The notes below the pieces were generated by a model. That model was not told where the DNA came from, ran no database searches, and worked only from the letters and a program-made list of their open reading frames with translations. The translations under genes were made by a program, and so were the position numbers. From NCBI GenBank assembly GCA_946807835.1, contig OX327697.1:16626001-16690000 (forward strand): a stretch of 64,000 bases of DNA, read 5' to 3'. Numbering within the stretch: the first letter of the stretch is position 1; every line of letters starts with the position of its first letter. The DNA comes from Ailanthus altissimus (taxonomy: Eukaryota > Streptophyta > Magnoliopsida > Sapindales > Simaroubaceae). Positions 35,155 through 46,926 of the stretch are shown here, piece by piece.

Positions 35155-36555
35155 TGATAAGGGTATATTTTATTTATTTATTTTCTCATATTTTAATCTT
35201 GATATTTTATTATTTTATGAGAATAAATAGTTATTCATGTACATTATTTTATGAGAATAAAAACTAGGGACCTAAAAGCAAAAAAGCTTAAAATTTGGAA
35301 TTGTCGCTCTAGTGCAATAAGCATTTTCACTCAAGTGCTGGAACCTTGATCAAAATAAGAAAATAAGAATTAAGACCTATTTAAGTCAAATTTTTGCTGC
35401 ACCACTGACCTTCTACCATGCCAACGATAGCCTGTCGCACCAGTGCCATCCTTCATCACCCTAGCAATTCTGACTTTTAGGTACAACACCCTAGCGATAG
35501 CATGATAGCGCCCTAGTGATAACGCGATTCTTGACCTAATAATAATTGAGATTTTCAAGCTTAAATTAATCTCTATAAAAGGCTACTTGTCCCCAGCCTT
35601 CAAAGAACATACAAGAACACACAAGACACTCAAGAGATGCACCACATATGTTAGAGAGTAATTAAAGCACAATTGAAGCATCAATAGAGAGAAATACAAG
35701 GTGTCCTTCGACAACAAGAGTTTTTCGGCTATTCAATCAAGAGCAATTTGACGTTTATATCAGTTTGCTATTGATTGTATTATATTTTCTTATTATTTTT
35801 ACTACTGTCCTCTTGTAGCCATGAACTAAATTTCTTTCTAGGGTTAATACTTGAACTCAATATGTGCGGTTAATTACCATATTATTTTAATATTTAATAA
35901 ACGTAGTTCTTTGTTATTCAAATTATTTGTTCTTAATACTTCATTATATCTGAAAAATATTATGATTGTTTTGGTAATACTTTGATAATCTTGAAAGAGA
36001 CATCATTGTATTTAGACCTAGATAATTTGATACATGATTGAAAAGTAAAGTTTAATCTTGCATATGCAAGTTTCAAATTATGATATAAATATACCTAATT
36101 GACATGTATAATCAATAAGACTTGTTCTTAATGAATCTTAATTTATTAAATACCATAGGAATATAGGTATTTGGTAAATTAAGATATACTTGCATGACCT
36201 TGAGAGAGGCTTATAAATACATTAGTGCCTTGATTAATAATAAAGACTAAGAGAATTAAATATTATAGGATTAATCATTAGAAAGCATATTGAGGGATAG
36301 TATTAATCCCAAGTTTTCTCTATATTGCTATCTTCCAAATCTCTTTACATCGTATCATTGCTTTTATAATTTTTAAATTCATTCTTAAATTTTTATTTTT
36401 CTGAATAATTACTAGAAAGACATAAATTTAGTACTTGGTTAAAAGAAGAAGATATTATCCTTATAGGTTCGCTATTTGACTCTTTTGTCCCTTGATTACT
36501 TGTATACGATAGTGTATACTTGCACTCAATTTTAAGATATAGAAATATCGCATCA
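35155..36555 (+). mobile_element. Solo LTR B3
   Basis: TGATAAGGGTATATTTT to ATATCGCATCA, 1401 bases. Flanked by ATCGG on the left (35150-35154) and ATCAA on the right (36556-36560), an imperfect duplication differing by two G/A changes. The GC-rich island (35300-35520) is eroded compared with B1, with many CG sites now TG or CA. TATAAAA at 35574. Confidence 0.85.
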
Positions 36556-37648
36556 ATCAAGCTCCTCTCTGATAGACAAGACTACTGGTTGTTGTCGTTA
36601 TCTCCTACCATGGCATTTACTTTTTTAAAAAAAAAATTAAAAGCTTTTTTAAAATGTATTTTCTTCTCTGTGACCATTTAAGGGATTTGGCTGATTCAAT
36701 CTCTTTGGCCTTTTTAGGTGTTATCGGCCACCAATAACAACACTTGTTCTTGATAGTTTGCAGCCTCTTGGACTGTTGTTGTGCCTCTTGGGGCCATAGT
36801 CATTAATCTCCAAGTCGTCGCAACTTCAGTTGATCCCTTTTAGACTCTAGGGAGCTCTCTTAAAGCTCCGATCCGAGTACCCCAAGCTTCTATGATGTTT
36901 TTCTGGCCATGTTTTAGTCGAGAACCTATAGCCCCCGCCGCATTGGCACTGACCGCCAACATTCGAGGCTTTTGTCACATGTTTTTCGTCAAAAAATCCT
37001 AAGTTTCAGTTGCCACTCTCCTCTATTGAAGGAACTACTCCCAGTGGCACAAAAGCTTTCCCAGCCACCTGTGCAATAAAAAAATTGTTTGATGTTGGTT
37101 TCTCAGGATTATTTTGGACACTACCATTTGATGTATATTGTATATTTGTTTGGGCAGTGTGTATTTCTCCCTTCTGCATAAAGGGTTTTCCTTTTTGCTT
37201 CATATTATTAAAGCCGTCTTTTTCCTTTCTTCGGAAGGGTTTATTCCCCTTTGAGGCTAGTTTCCCTCTTATTGTAAGGAGGTCAGATGAGGTTGGGCAA
37301 TTCGTCAGTGAGAAAAGCAATTCTTAGGTTCTGTAATTCTCTGATCGTTTGATTAGAAGCCCTCGAAGTTATATCCTTGTTTCTTTTCTTTCAATGGATT
37401 TAATTATTCTTTAAAAAATGGTTGTGACATAATTTAGTTTCAATATTTATTTTACAACATGATAAGGTATGAATTTGATTGAAATTTAGAAATATATGTT
37501 TAACTAGCATATAAACATAGTTTTCTTTGCCAAACCTACAGAAACTATAAGGGTCATATGCAAGTATGTTCTTGATTATATATATATATATATATTGTAG
37601 TAATTAGGGCGTGATAGCAATATTGTCACCTATAGCCTTTTGAGAGTG
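36556..37648. other. Unassigned sequence with open frames on both strands
   Basis: No recognised gene. About 37006-37325 is open on both strands (104 and 105 codons). The minus reading is Lys/Asn/Gln-rich (GNKPFRRKEKDGFNNMKQKG), like the linker of a retroelement gag-type protein, but I recognise no domain. A (TA)n run lies at 37577-37595. GC content around 36700-36970 is higher than around it. Confidence 0.3.
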
Positions 37649-37653
37649 ATGTA
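37649..37653. repeat. Target-site duplication of element F (left)
   Basis: TGTAC here and at 49908-49912. Confidence 0.85.
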
Positions 37654-39223
37654 CTAATAAACACATAAAAATGCATATTTGTTAAAAGATTCAGTCACCA
37701 TTTAATGTCACTAATTTTAGCATTTTCTTGTATATTTAGCTTGAAATAAAATGTTCTCCTTAAATTGTGATTAATGAATGTTATTTGCACAGGTTTAGGT
37801 AAAATGTACATAACTCTCAAAGTAGAAATTGAAATGAAGAAATTTATAAACATGGAATAACATGACTCAATCTTACACAAACTTGAAGAACAATTGAAAA
37901 GTCAAATCCCATATGTTATTAGGCCAAAAATTGAGACACAATAGAATTGGGCTATAACTTCTGCTTAGCTTGACCCAACTTACATATTTAAATCATATCT
38001 CACAAAATAAATACCTAATTGGTATAATTCTTAAAGTTGTGAAATACTAACTTAATTATCAACAACTCGTATGTTGATGGTAAAGTCCAAATCAGTCGTT
38101 ATTATGGACCAAATTATATTGCAAGTGGGTAAAAGGGTTGTTGGCCGAAATTTGATGTATCTTTGAAAGTTTGCTCATATCGCATTGGATACTCATCCAA
38201 TTTGCATGAAACCAGTGCCTATAGAAAGAAGAGACAAAATAATACAACTTTCATGTCGGCCAAAAAGGCTACATCAGTCATTTACATTATCAAAACAGTG
38301 CTGCAAATGGGTGAACAAGTTGTTGGCCTAAATTATTGAAGATTGATGTCACACTTAACATATTTCCATTCATTGCCTATATAAGGGCACTCTTAGGATG
38401 TTTTAAATATTAGATAATTCTCTCTTATTTTCTTCTCATTAACATGCATTTCAATCTAGGCTAGAGTTCTTAACAAGGCTAAGAGATGAACTTTTATGTA
38501 TAATAAATCTACTTTTATGCTTTGATTCGTTGTCAAGAGCTACAAATGTTTATAAGTTTGGTTTTGCTTAAACTCTTATCTATTTTATTTTCTATAATCC
38601 AGAGGTTATAATTCTCATGTCTCATATATTTTCAGTCATGCTTTTCTTATATGATTCTTATTGAATTATAATTGTTATTGGTTACATTATTTTATATATT
38701 AATCTTTTACTACAATATTGTCAATTGATATATAATCGATCTTGGATAACATGAAAAGACAATAAATATTTGATATTCAAGTTGATATTTTATTGCAATA
38801 TTATCAAAATGATATATTTTCGATCTTAGATAACTTGTATAAATGAACATGATTTGTGTTAATGTTTACAAAGAGTTTAGTCACTTCAAATACACGTGTT
38901 ATCAAATGTGCTGTATTTTACATATCTTCCGATTAATTGTTTGGGATGTGAAACTTTCAGTTGTGTTATAAACATTGAATCAAAATGTAGAGTAGATTTA
39001 TAAAGCATAATTGTGATTTTCAAAGCCTTGCTTAAATCATTATAAGACATTTTTCTCAACTCATAGACAATTCTATCTCATCCACTTAAACCAATTAATT
39101 AATTATCTCATTTGCTACTGCTTTAATATTTTTCTTTACCAACCTATTTTGCCAAAAGTTTTCTCGTGGGATCGACACCTTAATCTATACTGCGATAACC
39201 ACATTTCATTTTGAGCATAAATA
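37654..39223 (+). repeat. 5' LTR of element F
   Basis: Starts TAATAAACACATAAAA where the 3' copy has TGATGAACACATGAAAA; three G-to-A changes abolish the canonical TG. 1570 bases, ends GAGCATAAATA against GAGCTTAAACA. TATATAAGGGC, the likely TATA box, is at about 38379 (and 49026 in the 3' copy). Confidence 0.9.
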
Positions 39224-39228
39224 AAATT

Positions 39229-39245
39229 TGGCGCCGTTGCCGAGG
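39229..39245 (+). other. Primer binding site of element F
   Basis: TGGCGCCGTTGCCGAGG, tRNA-Asp-type, five bases after the LTR. Confidence 0.85.
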
Positions 39246-39359
39246 AGGCACACTAAGCGAAAGTAAATTGTGTTTATCAATACTAAAGCGGTAACTTTGT
39301 ACATTTTCTTTTCTTTGTAAAATCTTAGTTTTATTTCCTTTGTTGTAATTCATTTTATT

Positions 39360-39720
39360 ATTCACAGTTGGTTTTACCACCTAATTTATTTTATTTTATT
39401 TAGTTAATATGTTGTATTTTTATTTATTTTAATGGTCGATTCTACCGCCTAACTTTTTATTTATTTTAATGGTCGATTCTACCGCCTAACTTTTTATTTA
39501 TTTACTTATTGTACCTTGTTTTTTATTTATTGTACTTTGTTTTATTTTTTTTATTGTACTTTGCATTTTATTTTCCTTTATTTATTGCACTTTCTTTTCT
39601 TTTATTTACTTATTGTATTGTTTTTATGTACTTTGCAGTTTATTATCTTTTGTTCATTTATTGTATTTATATTTCATGGTTGGTCTTACCACCTAGCTCA
39701 TTTCTATTTCTTGTTGGATT
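39360..39720 (+). repeat. T-rich leader with tandem repeats
   Basis: Two nearly exact 38-base copies of TTTATTTTAATGGTCGATTC.. (about 39420-39495), plus looser TTTATTGTACTTTG repeats up to 39630 and related GGTTTTACCACCTA / GGTCTTACCACCTA units at 39370 and 39680. Noncoding leader between primer site and gag. Confidence 0.75.
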
Positions 39721-39805
39721 TTATTTCACTTTTTAATTTTTCTTGAGCATTTCTTTTATAAACAAAAGAGAGTAAAATAAAAAAAATAAAAAATTGTTAG
39801 GATGT

Positions 39806-40815
39806 ATGCATCGACTTAGAGACAAACGAGGAAGATTCGTGAAAGAAGTAGAACTAGAACCATTACCACAATTTGTAAGGGAAAAGAATTCACCATCTAG
39901 TTCATCTTGTAATTCTAACACAATGAGCCAACATGAAGATAACCCCGTTAGGATTCTAAAAGATTACTTGCATCCTACTCGCACCTAACACACCACATTC
40001 AGATTTTAAACCTAGAATGATACAACTTTCTGCCCACTTTTCATAGTCTAGATATTGAAAATCCTTATGTACATGTTAGGGAATTCAAAGAGGTAATTGC
40101 CACCTTTCATAGCCAACCTAAAGCCATATACACTGTTAGGCTAAACATTTTCCCATTTATTTGTTGAAAGACAAAGTAAAGAGTTGGCTATATACTCTTT
40201 GAGGCCAATGTCTATAGGAACTTGGGCAGAAATGACCCAAGCATTTTTCAATAAATACTTTTCACAACACAAAACTAATGGCCTGAAAAGACAAATTTCT
40301 TCCTTTTTCCAAAAAGACAGTGAAACCTTATATCAAGCATGGGAAATGTTTAAAGAGTTGCTAAATCCATGCCCTCACCATAGGTATAAAAATTGGCGCT
40401 TAGTTAGCTATTTTTATTAGCTATTTTTATGAGGGACTCACAATTAGAGAGCGCCAATTTGTTGAGTGATGTGTAATGGGGAGTTTTTTCACAAAGATCT
40501 AGAGAAAACCGTAGAATTCCTTAATGACTTAGGTGAAAAAGCCCATACATGGACTGGACTGGACCTAGCATGACTGAAAGCACAAATAGGTCACGACCCA
40601 ATGGATTTTTCTATCTTAAGGAAGAGGATAACCTCAAAGCCCAATTAGAGGTCTTAACTAGGGAGTTAGAGGCATTGAAAGCCAAAGATAGAAGGGTCAC
40701 CCATACGGTTGCTAAGGTTGAGTCACACGATATCTGTTTTGTCTGTGGAGGAGTGGAACACTTAGCACAGGATTGCCCCACTTATAGTGAGATGAGAGGG
40801 ATGTATGTGGAATAA
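39806..40815 (+). pseudogene. gag remnant of element F
   Basis: ATG at 39806 begins MHRLRDKRGRFVKEVELEPL. Stop at 39986. The capsid block continues in shifted frames: SIGTWAEMTQAFFNKYF at about 40205 and LYQAWEMFKELLNPCPHH to 40381. At 40549-40815 the frame carries a coiled-coil-like LKAQLEVLTRELEALKAKD, then a perfect CX2CX4HX4C zinc knuckle, CFVCGGVEHLAQDC (about 40735-40776). Nucleocapsid zinc knuckles bind the element RNA. At least three frame breaks make it non-functional. Confidence 0.85.
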
Positions 40816-41039
40816 TGTAATGCCTTAGGAATACATAAAAAGCCTTATTCACCCTACTCTGAAACCTATAATCCTAGCTGAAGAAACCATCGAAACTTTA
40901 GTTGAAAATCTGACCAACAAGCCAACAGCCATTGAAAACAAGAACAACAAGCACCCAAGTCTTATGTTACACCTCAATATAATACACAACCAACTAAGAG
41001 TCCTTTAGAGGATACATTACAAGCATTTATAGAGGGACA

Positions 41040-42280
41040 AAGTAAGACTAATAAAAAATTTGAAATAATTCTTGCACAGGTGATAGATGAAAATAAAGAA
41101 ATCAAGAGTCAAATCACAAAGCTAACCAATGCCTTAACTGTACAAGAGCAAGGTAAGTTTCCATCTCTACTTCAATCCAATTCAAAAGGACAATTCATGG
41201 CATAAGCTTTTATTTCTGATGCACAAAATCTCAAAGAAGTTAATACCATTACTACTCGAAGTTGTAAGATTGTGAGTCAGCCTACTTCTCCAACTAACAC
41301 ATAGTAAGTAGTAAAGATGCCCTCATTGAAAAAGAGGCCGCAGTGGAAAAAGAGCCCGAAAATAAGTTTTCAATCCCAGTGGCTTTTTCTCAAGTTCTTC
41401 GACCGATTGAGAAAAATACAAAAATTCAAGGTGAGATTTTGGAACATTTGAAACAAGTTAAGATTAATCTTCCCTTATTGCATTTGATTAAGCAGGTTCT
41501 AATTTATGCCAAAGTCATCAAGGATCTATGCGCTATCAAAAGAAAATACCATATAAAGGAAACTGCATTTTTGACAGAACATGTAAGTTCAGTGATTGAA
41601 CAAAAGACACCACCCAAGTATAAAGAACCAGGATGTCCCACAATCTCTTGGAAAATTGAGACACATGAGTTTGGTCAAGCTTTATTGGACTTAGGAGCAA
41701 GTGTAAATTTAATGCCTTATTCTATTTACTTGCAATTGGGACTTAGTGAGATTAAACCTACATCTGTAGTCCTACAATTAGCTGACCAATCAATCAAGAA
41801 ACTACGGGGAATAATAGAAGATGTTTTGTTATAAATTGATAAATTTTACTACCCTGTTGATTTACTTATTTTAGATACTCATTCTGTTGTTAACATGGAG
41901 TCAAAAATCCCTCTTATTTTGGGGAGACCTTTTCTTGCCACTGTTAACGCTCTTATTAATTGCAGAAATAGTCTAATGAAATTATCTTTTGAGAATATGA
42001 ATCTTGAGGTGAACATTTTTAATATTGGCAAACAACCATGAAAATAAGATGAATGTTATTATTCATATATGATAGACACAATTGTAGCGGAGGAAGCTTA
42101 TAAAAATCATGACTCTGATTCTTTGAAAAACCTTTTAATTTTTGATTTTGAAGAATTGTATTATCCTGATGTAATAATTGATGTGTTTAGTATTTTTTAC
42201 TCACAGAATAAAGAGACTCGATTTTGGCAGCCATACTTTGAAGAGTTGCCACGAGAGACGGAGAGACCAAAATAATCAAA
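41040..42280 (+). pseudogene. Protease region of element F
   Basis: A linker rich in Lys/Glu (41040-41330) leads to the open stretch 41343-41834, where ALLDLGASVNLMPYSIY (about 41684-41734) holds the aspartic protease site, followed by LQLADQSIKKLRGIIEDVLL and a stop. IPLILGRPFLA continues at about 41907 in another segment, and 42069-42275 is the linker before RT. It compares well with 16100-16950 of element A. Confidence 0.85.
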
Positions 42281-42479
42281 CCTCGAGACACCACAAGTTA
42301 AGCTTTCTCCAATGTCCAAAGGTTTGAAACACGCATTCTTGGGACCAAATGATACCTTTCCTATATTATTTCTTCTAAACTTAGTATTGAATAAGAGGAA
42401 AAATTGATAAAATGGTTAAAAGAACATAAGTTTGCACTAGAATGAACCATAGATGATATTAAAGGTATTTCTCCATTGA

Positions 42480-43960
42480 TATGCTCTCATAGAATTCATT
42501 TAGAAGAAGGTGTCCAACCTTGTACGGACCCATAAAGAAGACTTAACCCAACAATGAAAGAAGTAGTGAAGAAAGAGGTCTTAAAACTATTAGATACGGG
42601 TATAATCTACCTAATTTTTTATAGTTAATGGGTAAGTCCAACTCTAGTAGTTCCTAAGAAATTTGGGGTTACTGTTGTGGAAAATGAGAATGGGATACCT
42701 GTTCCAACTAGAGTAGTAAGTGGTTGACGAATGTGCATTGATTATAGACAATTAAACACAGCCACCAGGAAAGACTATTTTCCATTGCCTCTTATCGACC
42801 AAAATTTAGAACGTATAGCTGGACATCCTTTATATTGCTTTCTTGATGGGTATTCAGGATATTACTAGATTGAGATAGCTATAGAAGATAAAAAAAACAC
42901 ATTTTACATGCCCTTTTGGTACTTATGCTTTTCATAGAATGCCATTTGGATTATATAATGCACTAGTTACTTTTCAGCGTTGTATGTTGAGTATTTTCTC
43001 TGATATGGTTGAAAAATGCATGAAAGTTTTTATGGATGATTTGACTGTTTTTGGTAATTCTTTTAATTTATGCCTACTTAACTTGAAAGCTGTTTTGAGT
43101 AGGTGTGAAGAAAAAGGACTTATGCAAAAATTGGGAGAAATGCCATTTCATGGTATCTTTAGGAATCGTTTTGGGGCACATTGTATCTGAAAAAGGGATA
43201 GAGGTTGACAAGGCCAAAATTGAATTAATCTCTAAATTACCTACACCAAAAATGGTAAAAGATGTCTGATCTTTTCTTGGACACACTGGCTTTTACAGAA
43301 GGTTTATACAAATTTTTTCTACCATATCTAGACCATTGTGTAACCTTTTGCAAAAAGATGCAGAATTTACATGGACACAAGAATGTGAAGAGGCATTCTG
43401 AACACTCATTGCCAAACTTACCACCGCTTCTATCATGTAATCACCAGATTGGAACCTCTCATTTGAAATTATGTGTGATGCAAGTAATTATATTGTAGGA
43501 GCAGTTATTAGGCAACGAAGGGAGGGAAAACCCTTTGTTGTTTATTATGCTAGTAGGACTTTGAATGATGCTTAGATGAATTACACTACTACTAAAAAAG
43601 AACTACTAGCTGTTATTTTTGCTTTGGACAAATTCTGTTCTTATTTGATTGATTCACCTATTATTGTTTTTACTGACCACGCAGCCCTTAAGTACCTTCT
43701 TTCTAAGAATGATGTTAAAGCTCGTTTAATTAGGTGGATTCTTATTTTGCAAGAATTTGATCTAACTATCAAAGACAATAAAGGTGTTGAAATTATTGTT
43801 GCTGATCTTTTATCTCGCCTTGAGTTCACTGACTCCACTGATTTGCCACTCATTCGAGATGATTTTCCTAATGAACATCTTTTTACTATAAGCCAAATAC
43901 CTTGGTATACACATATCATAAATTATTTGGTTTATGGTGAACTTCCATCTAACTAGAGTG
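42480..43960 (+). pseudogene. RT and RNase H of element F
   Basis: RT is broken by many stops before 42939, then open to 43190 with MPFGLYNALVTFQRCML and FMDDLTVFG (catalytic box near 43029-43055). Connection region FYRRFI at about 43291. RNase H: LSFEIMCDASNYIVGAVI at about 43456, then open 43576-43956 with [20 protein letters not shown] and [20 protein letters not shown]. Catalytic FMDD and CDAS survive although the frame is destroyed. Confidence 0.88.
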
Positions 43961-45060
43961 CACAAGATAAGCGTAAGTTATTGGTTGAGGTACATAATTT
44001 TTATTGGGATGATCTATATATTTTCAAATACTGTCTTAACCAAATTATGAAATGTTACATTCCTAAAAGTTAAGTTTTTAGTGTCTTAAAGTTTTTCCAT
44101 AATGCTGCTTGTGGTGGTCATTTTTCTATGAAGAAGACAGCTGTGAAAATTTTACAGTGTAGTCTTTACTGGCCCACTTTGTTCAAAGACACTAATAATT
44201 TTTGTTGTTCTTATGAAGGATGTCAAAAGTTAGGTGCTTTATCTCGAAGACATATGATGCCTCTTAACCCTATTCTTGTTATCGAGATATTTGATTATTG
44301 GAGTATCGATTTTATGGGTCATTTTTCCTCATCTTTTGGTTACCTTTACATCCTTATAGCTGTTGACTATGTATCAAAATGGGTAGAGGCTGTAACTTAT
44401 CGTACTAATGATAATATAATTGTGGTAAAATTCTTAAAAACAAATGTGTTATCTAGGTACGGTACGCCACGTGTCATCATTAGTGACCAAGGAACATATT
44501 TCTGTAACCGTTCTTTTGAAACTTTGATGCGCAGGTATGATGTTCTTCACAAAGTTTCCACTGTATACTATCCACAAATAAATGGACAAGCCGAGCTAGC
44601 AAATAGAGAGGTTAAACAGATTTTAGAAAATATGGTTAACCCGAATCACAAAGATTGGTCTCTATACCATTTCTGATGCACTATGGGATATCGCACTACA
44701 TACAAAACCATCTTAGGAATGTCTCCATACCAGCTTGTTTATGGGAAAGCTTGCCATTTACCTGTTGAGCAAGAGCATAAAGCTTATTAGGCTGTCAAAG
44801 CCCTTAACTTTGATTTGAGTGCTGTAGGTCTCTAGAGAAAGTTACAATTGTCAGAAACAGAAGAGCTATGAAATGATGCTAAAATAAAAACATCTCATGA
44901 TAAACAGATCTCAAGGAAATACTTCAAGCCAAATCAACGGGTCTATCTTTATAATTCTCGATTGCATTTACACCATGAAAAGTTGAGATCTTGATAGACT
45001 GGTCCATTTATGGTAAGACACGTTTTTTTCTAATAGTGCTGTCTAAATCGAGGACCCCAC
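43960..45060 (+). pseudogene. Integrase of element F
   Basis: The open part is 44128-44676, 182 codons. Zinc-binding HNAACGGHF precedes it at about 44099, with CSYEGC following. Catalytic Asp in SIDFMGHF (about 44305), Asp in IISDQGTYF, and Glu in NGQAELANREV. After the stop at 44674 the core continues as [22 protein letters not shown] at 44720-44790 with frame breaks, and FKVN at 45076 marks the C-terminal end. No chromodomain is visible. Confidence 0.88.
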
Positions 45061-45424
45061 TGATGAGCGAACTTTTAAAGTGAATTGACAATGGCTAAAA
45101 AGCTTTGTAGAAAGGTAGACCACTCTATACACCTAGACGAGATCCCTCTTGTGGATCCTGTCTATCATGCTTGATCAGGTTTAATCTATCTGTATCATAT
45201 TTTATATTTTATATTTTATCTTTTGACTTTTTATTTTTGCTTTTATTTTCTTTCACATTTTATTTTACTTTAGTTTCTTCTTTTTATTTTTTCTTCAGTG
45301 TGATTTTATTTCTCGGTCAAGTGGCGGATACGGTACTCCGTGACTATTAAAGTCGGTTTCTCAGTTCCCTAAAAACTGTCCCTCACTGTGCATTCATCTC
45401 TTTTCTTTTTCACTTTCTTTCAAA

Positions 45425-46045
45425 ATGGATCGCATTCTTGCCAACCTTAAAAAACGTTTTCCTTCATTACCTCAAAATGCTCTACTTAAGATTTACAAAG
45501 CACGGTATGAAAGACTAAGACTATTGATGTTGAGTAATATCCCTATGGATATCCGTTGGTTAATTGAAGCCAAGGTTCGATTATCTGGTGAGTCTATAAA
45601 TGATTTTGTTTCTTTTATGCCTGGTCTTGGAAGAAGCTCTTATGCCAAAAGCCGATGAGCAAAGAGGTTACAAGTCTATCATAAATGTGCTCAATGAAAT
45701 TCTAACCGGAGTTGTCATTCTTTAGGATTTGCATCTAGAAATTGAGAAGACAAAATTTAGTTCATTAAGGATGGACTGAGTAAGGAATCTTTGGATGATA
45801 TCCTATTGACTCTTGAGACTCATCCTTGTGAGCTCGTACAACATGAACTTCTCGATTTATGGAATAAATTAAAAAATAAACATTAACGGTATAGTCTTAG
45901 GAATCTAACTCTAAAAGAGCCTGTTTGCCAATTTATAAGAAAATTGGATGGGAAGCCTATCCTCGACCCATAGAGGGCACTTAAGTCGTTACTAGACATA
46001 AAACCAGAGGAAGATGTAAGCCACAATCACAAATACCTGTAAATA
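45425..46045 (+). pseudogene. Unidentified extra ORF of element F
   Basis: Between integrase and the LOG copy. The first 78 codons are open from ATG 45425 (MDRILANLKKRFPSLPQNAL), with a Lys/Leu-rich helical character, and stop at TGA 45656. A frameshifted continuation can be followed to TAA 46040-46042 through LNEILTGVVIL, DLHLEIEKTKFSSL, LETHPCELVQHELLDL and PVCQFIRKLDGKPILD. This implies an original protein of about 200 residues. I recognise no family. It sits where Athila elements carry the env-position ORF but does not resemble that of element A. It could be an element gene or another captured host gene. Confidence 0.5.
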
Positions 46046-46228
46046 CATGTGTTTTAATTTCAAACTTTATTTTATGAATAGTAGGGCTACTCATATAGAT
46101 GTCTTAAATTCAAATCTTTTGGTTAAATAATGCATGTAGGTCATTATCTTTAAATTTTTGTGTTTTATTTTTAAATCTCTTCTGAAAAACTATCGGATTG
46201 CCATAATTATTGTTATCATTTGGTACTC

Positions 46229-46236
46229 TATAAATA
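46229..46236 (+). promoter_or_regulatory. Possible TATA box upstream of LOG copy
   Basis: TATAAATA about 53 bases before the expected LOG start codon position, followed by a CT-rich stretch (CATTTTCTTCATTTTC) like a plant leader. A processed mRNA copy would not normally include this. Could be chance in AT-rich DNA. Confidence 0.3.
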
Positions 46237-46288
46237 CAGCACCTCATTTTCTTCATTTTCATATATTGAGATAAAGGTGAGTGTAAAT

Positions 46289-46926
46289 ATAGAGGAAACC
46301 TCAGTTCAAAAATTCTGAAATATATGTATATTTTGTGGATCTAGTTCTAGGGGAAATAAAGTGTTTGTAGAAGCAGCTAACAAGCTAGGAAAAGCATTAG
46401 CTGTAAGAAAAGTTCATTTGATTTATAGAGGGGGTAGCCTTGGGTTAATGGGGTGCATGTCAACAATTGCACATTTAGGAGGAAGTCAAGTTTTAGGTAT
46501 TATTCCTATAGCTTTAGCCGTGGAAAACCTAACTAGGAAAATAATAGGGGAAGAATTACGAGTCTCATCCATGCATGAACGTATAACTAGAATGCTTTAT
46601 AATGCAGATGCTTTTATTGCTTTACTAGGTGGTTTTGGTACCTTTTTCAAATTGCCTATTGGGCCCAGCTAAATATCCACTAAAAACCCATAGGTTTGTT
46701 GAATGTTAATAAATATTTTAACTGCTTACTTTGTTTCCTTGATCAAGCTGTGGAATAGAATTTTATTTCACATTCGGCACGACAGATCTTCATTTCTGCC
46801 ACCAATGTAGATGAATTGATTGACAAATTATAGGCAGTTACCTACGAACCTAACCCAGCAATAACTCGAATCGATTGGTCAGTGGGCCTTAACAAGCAAA
46901 AATTAGATCTGACACTTCGTTTGTAA
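46289..46926 (+). pseudogene. LOG: Intron-less LOG (cytokinin nucleoside 5'-monophosphate phosphoribohydrolase) copy
   Basis: LOG enzymes release active cytokinin base from its nucleotide in the cytosol. The copy runs from ATA 46289 (expected ATG) with EETSVQKF, a TGA at 46313, then NICIFCGSSSRGNKVFVEAA. It continues with YRGGSLGLMG (family YGGGSxGLMG), GSQVLGIIP and SSMHERI to AFIALLGGFGT, where the family motif is PGGxGTxxE. About ten bases are missing at 46643, shifting frame and removing the motif Glu. QIAYWAQLNIH, KPIGLLNVN, SHSARQI, NVDELIDKL and the end LDLTLRL-TAA (46924) then follow with two or three more stops. About 638 bases, close to a full 210-220 residue LOG, with no introns although plant LOG genes have several. 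The enzyme is inactive. Confidence 0.88.

Noticed and set aside
39509..39746. Hydrophobic open frames resembling membrane proteins
   Set aside because: Created by T-rich tandem repeats in the leader of element F.
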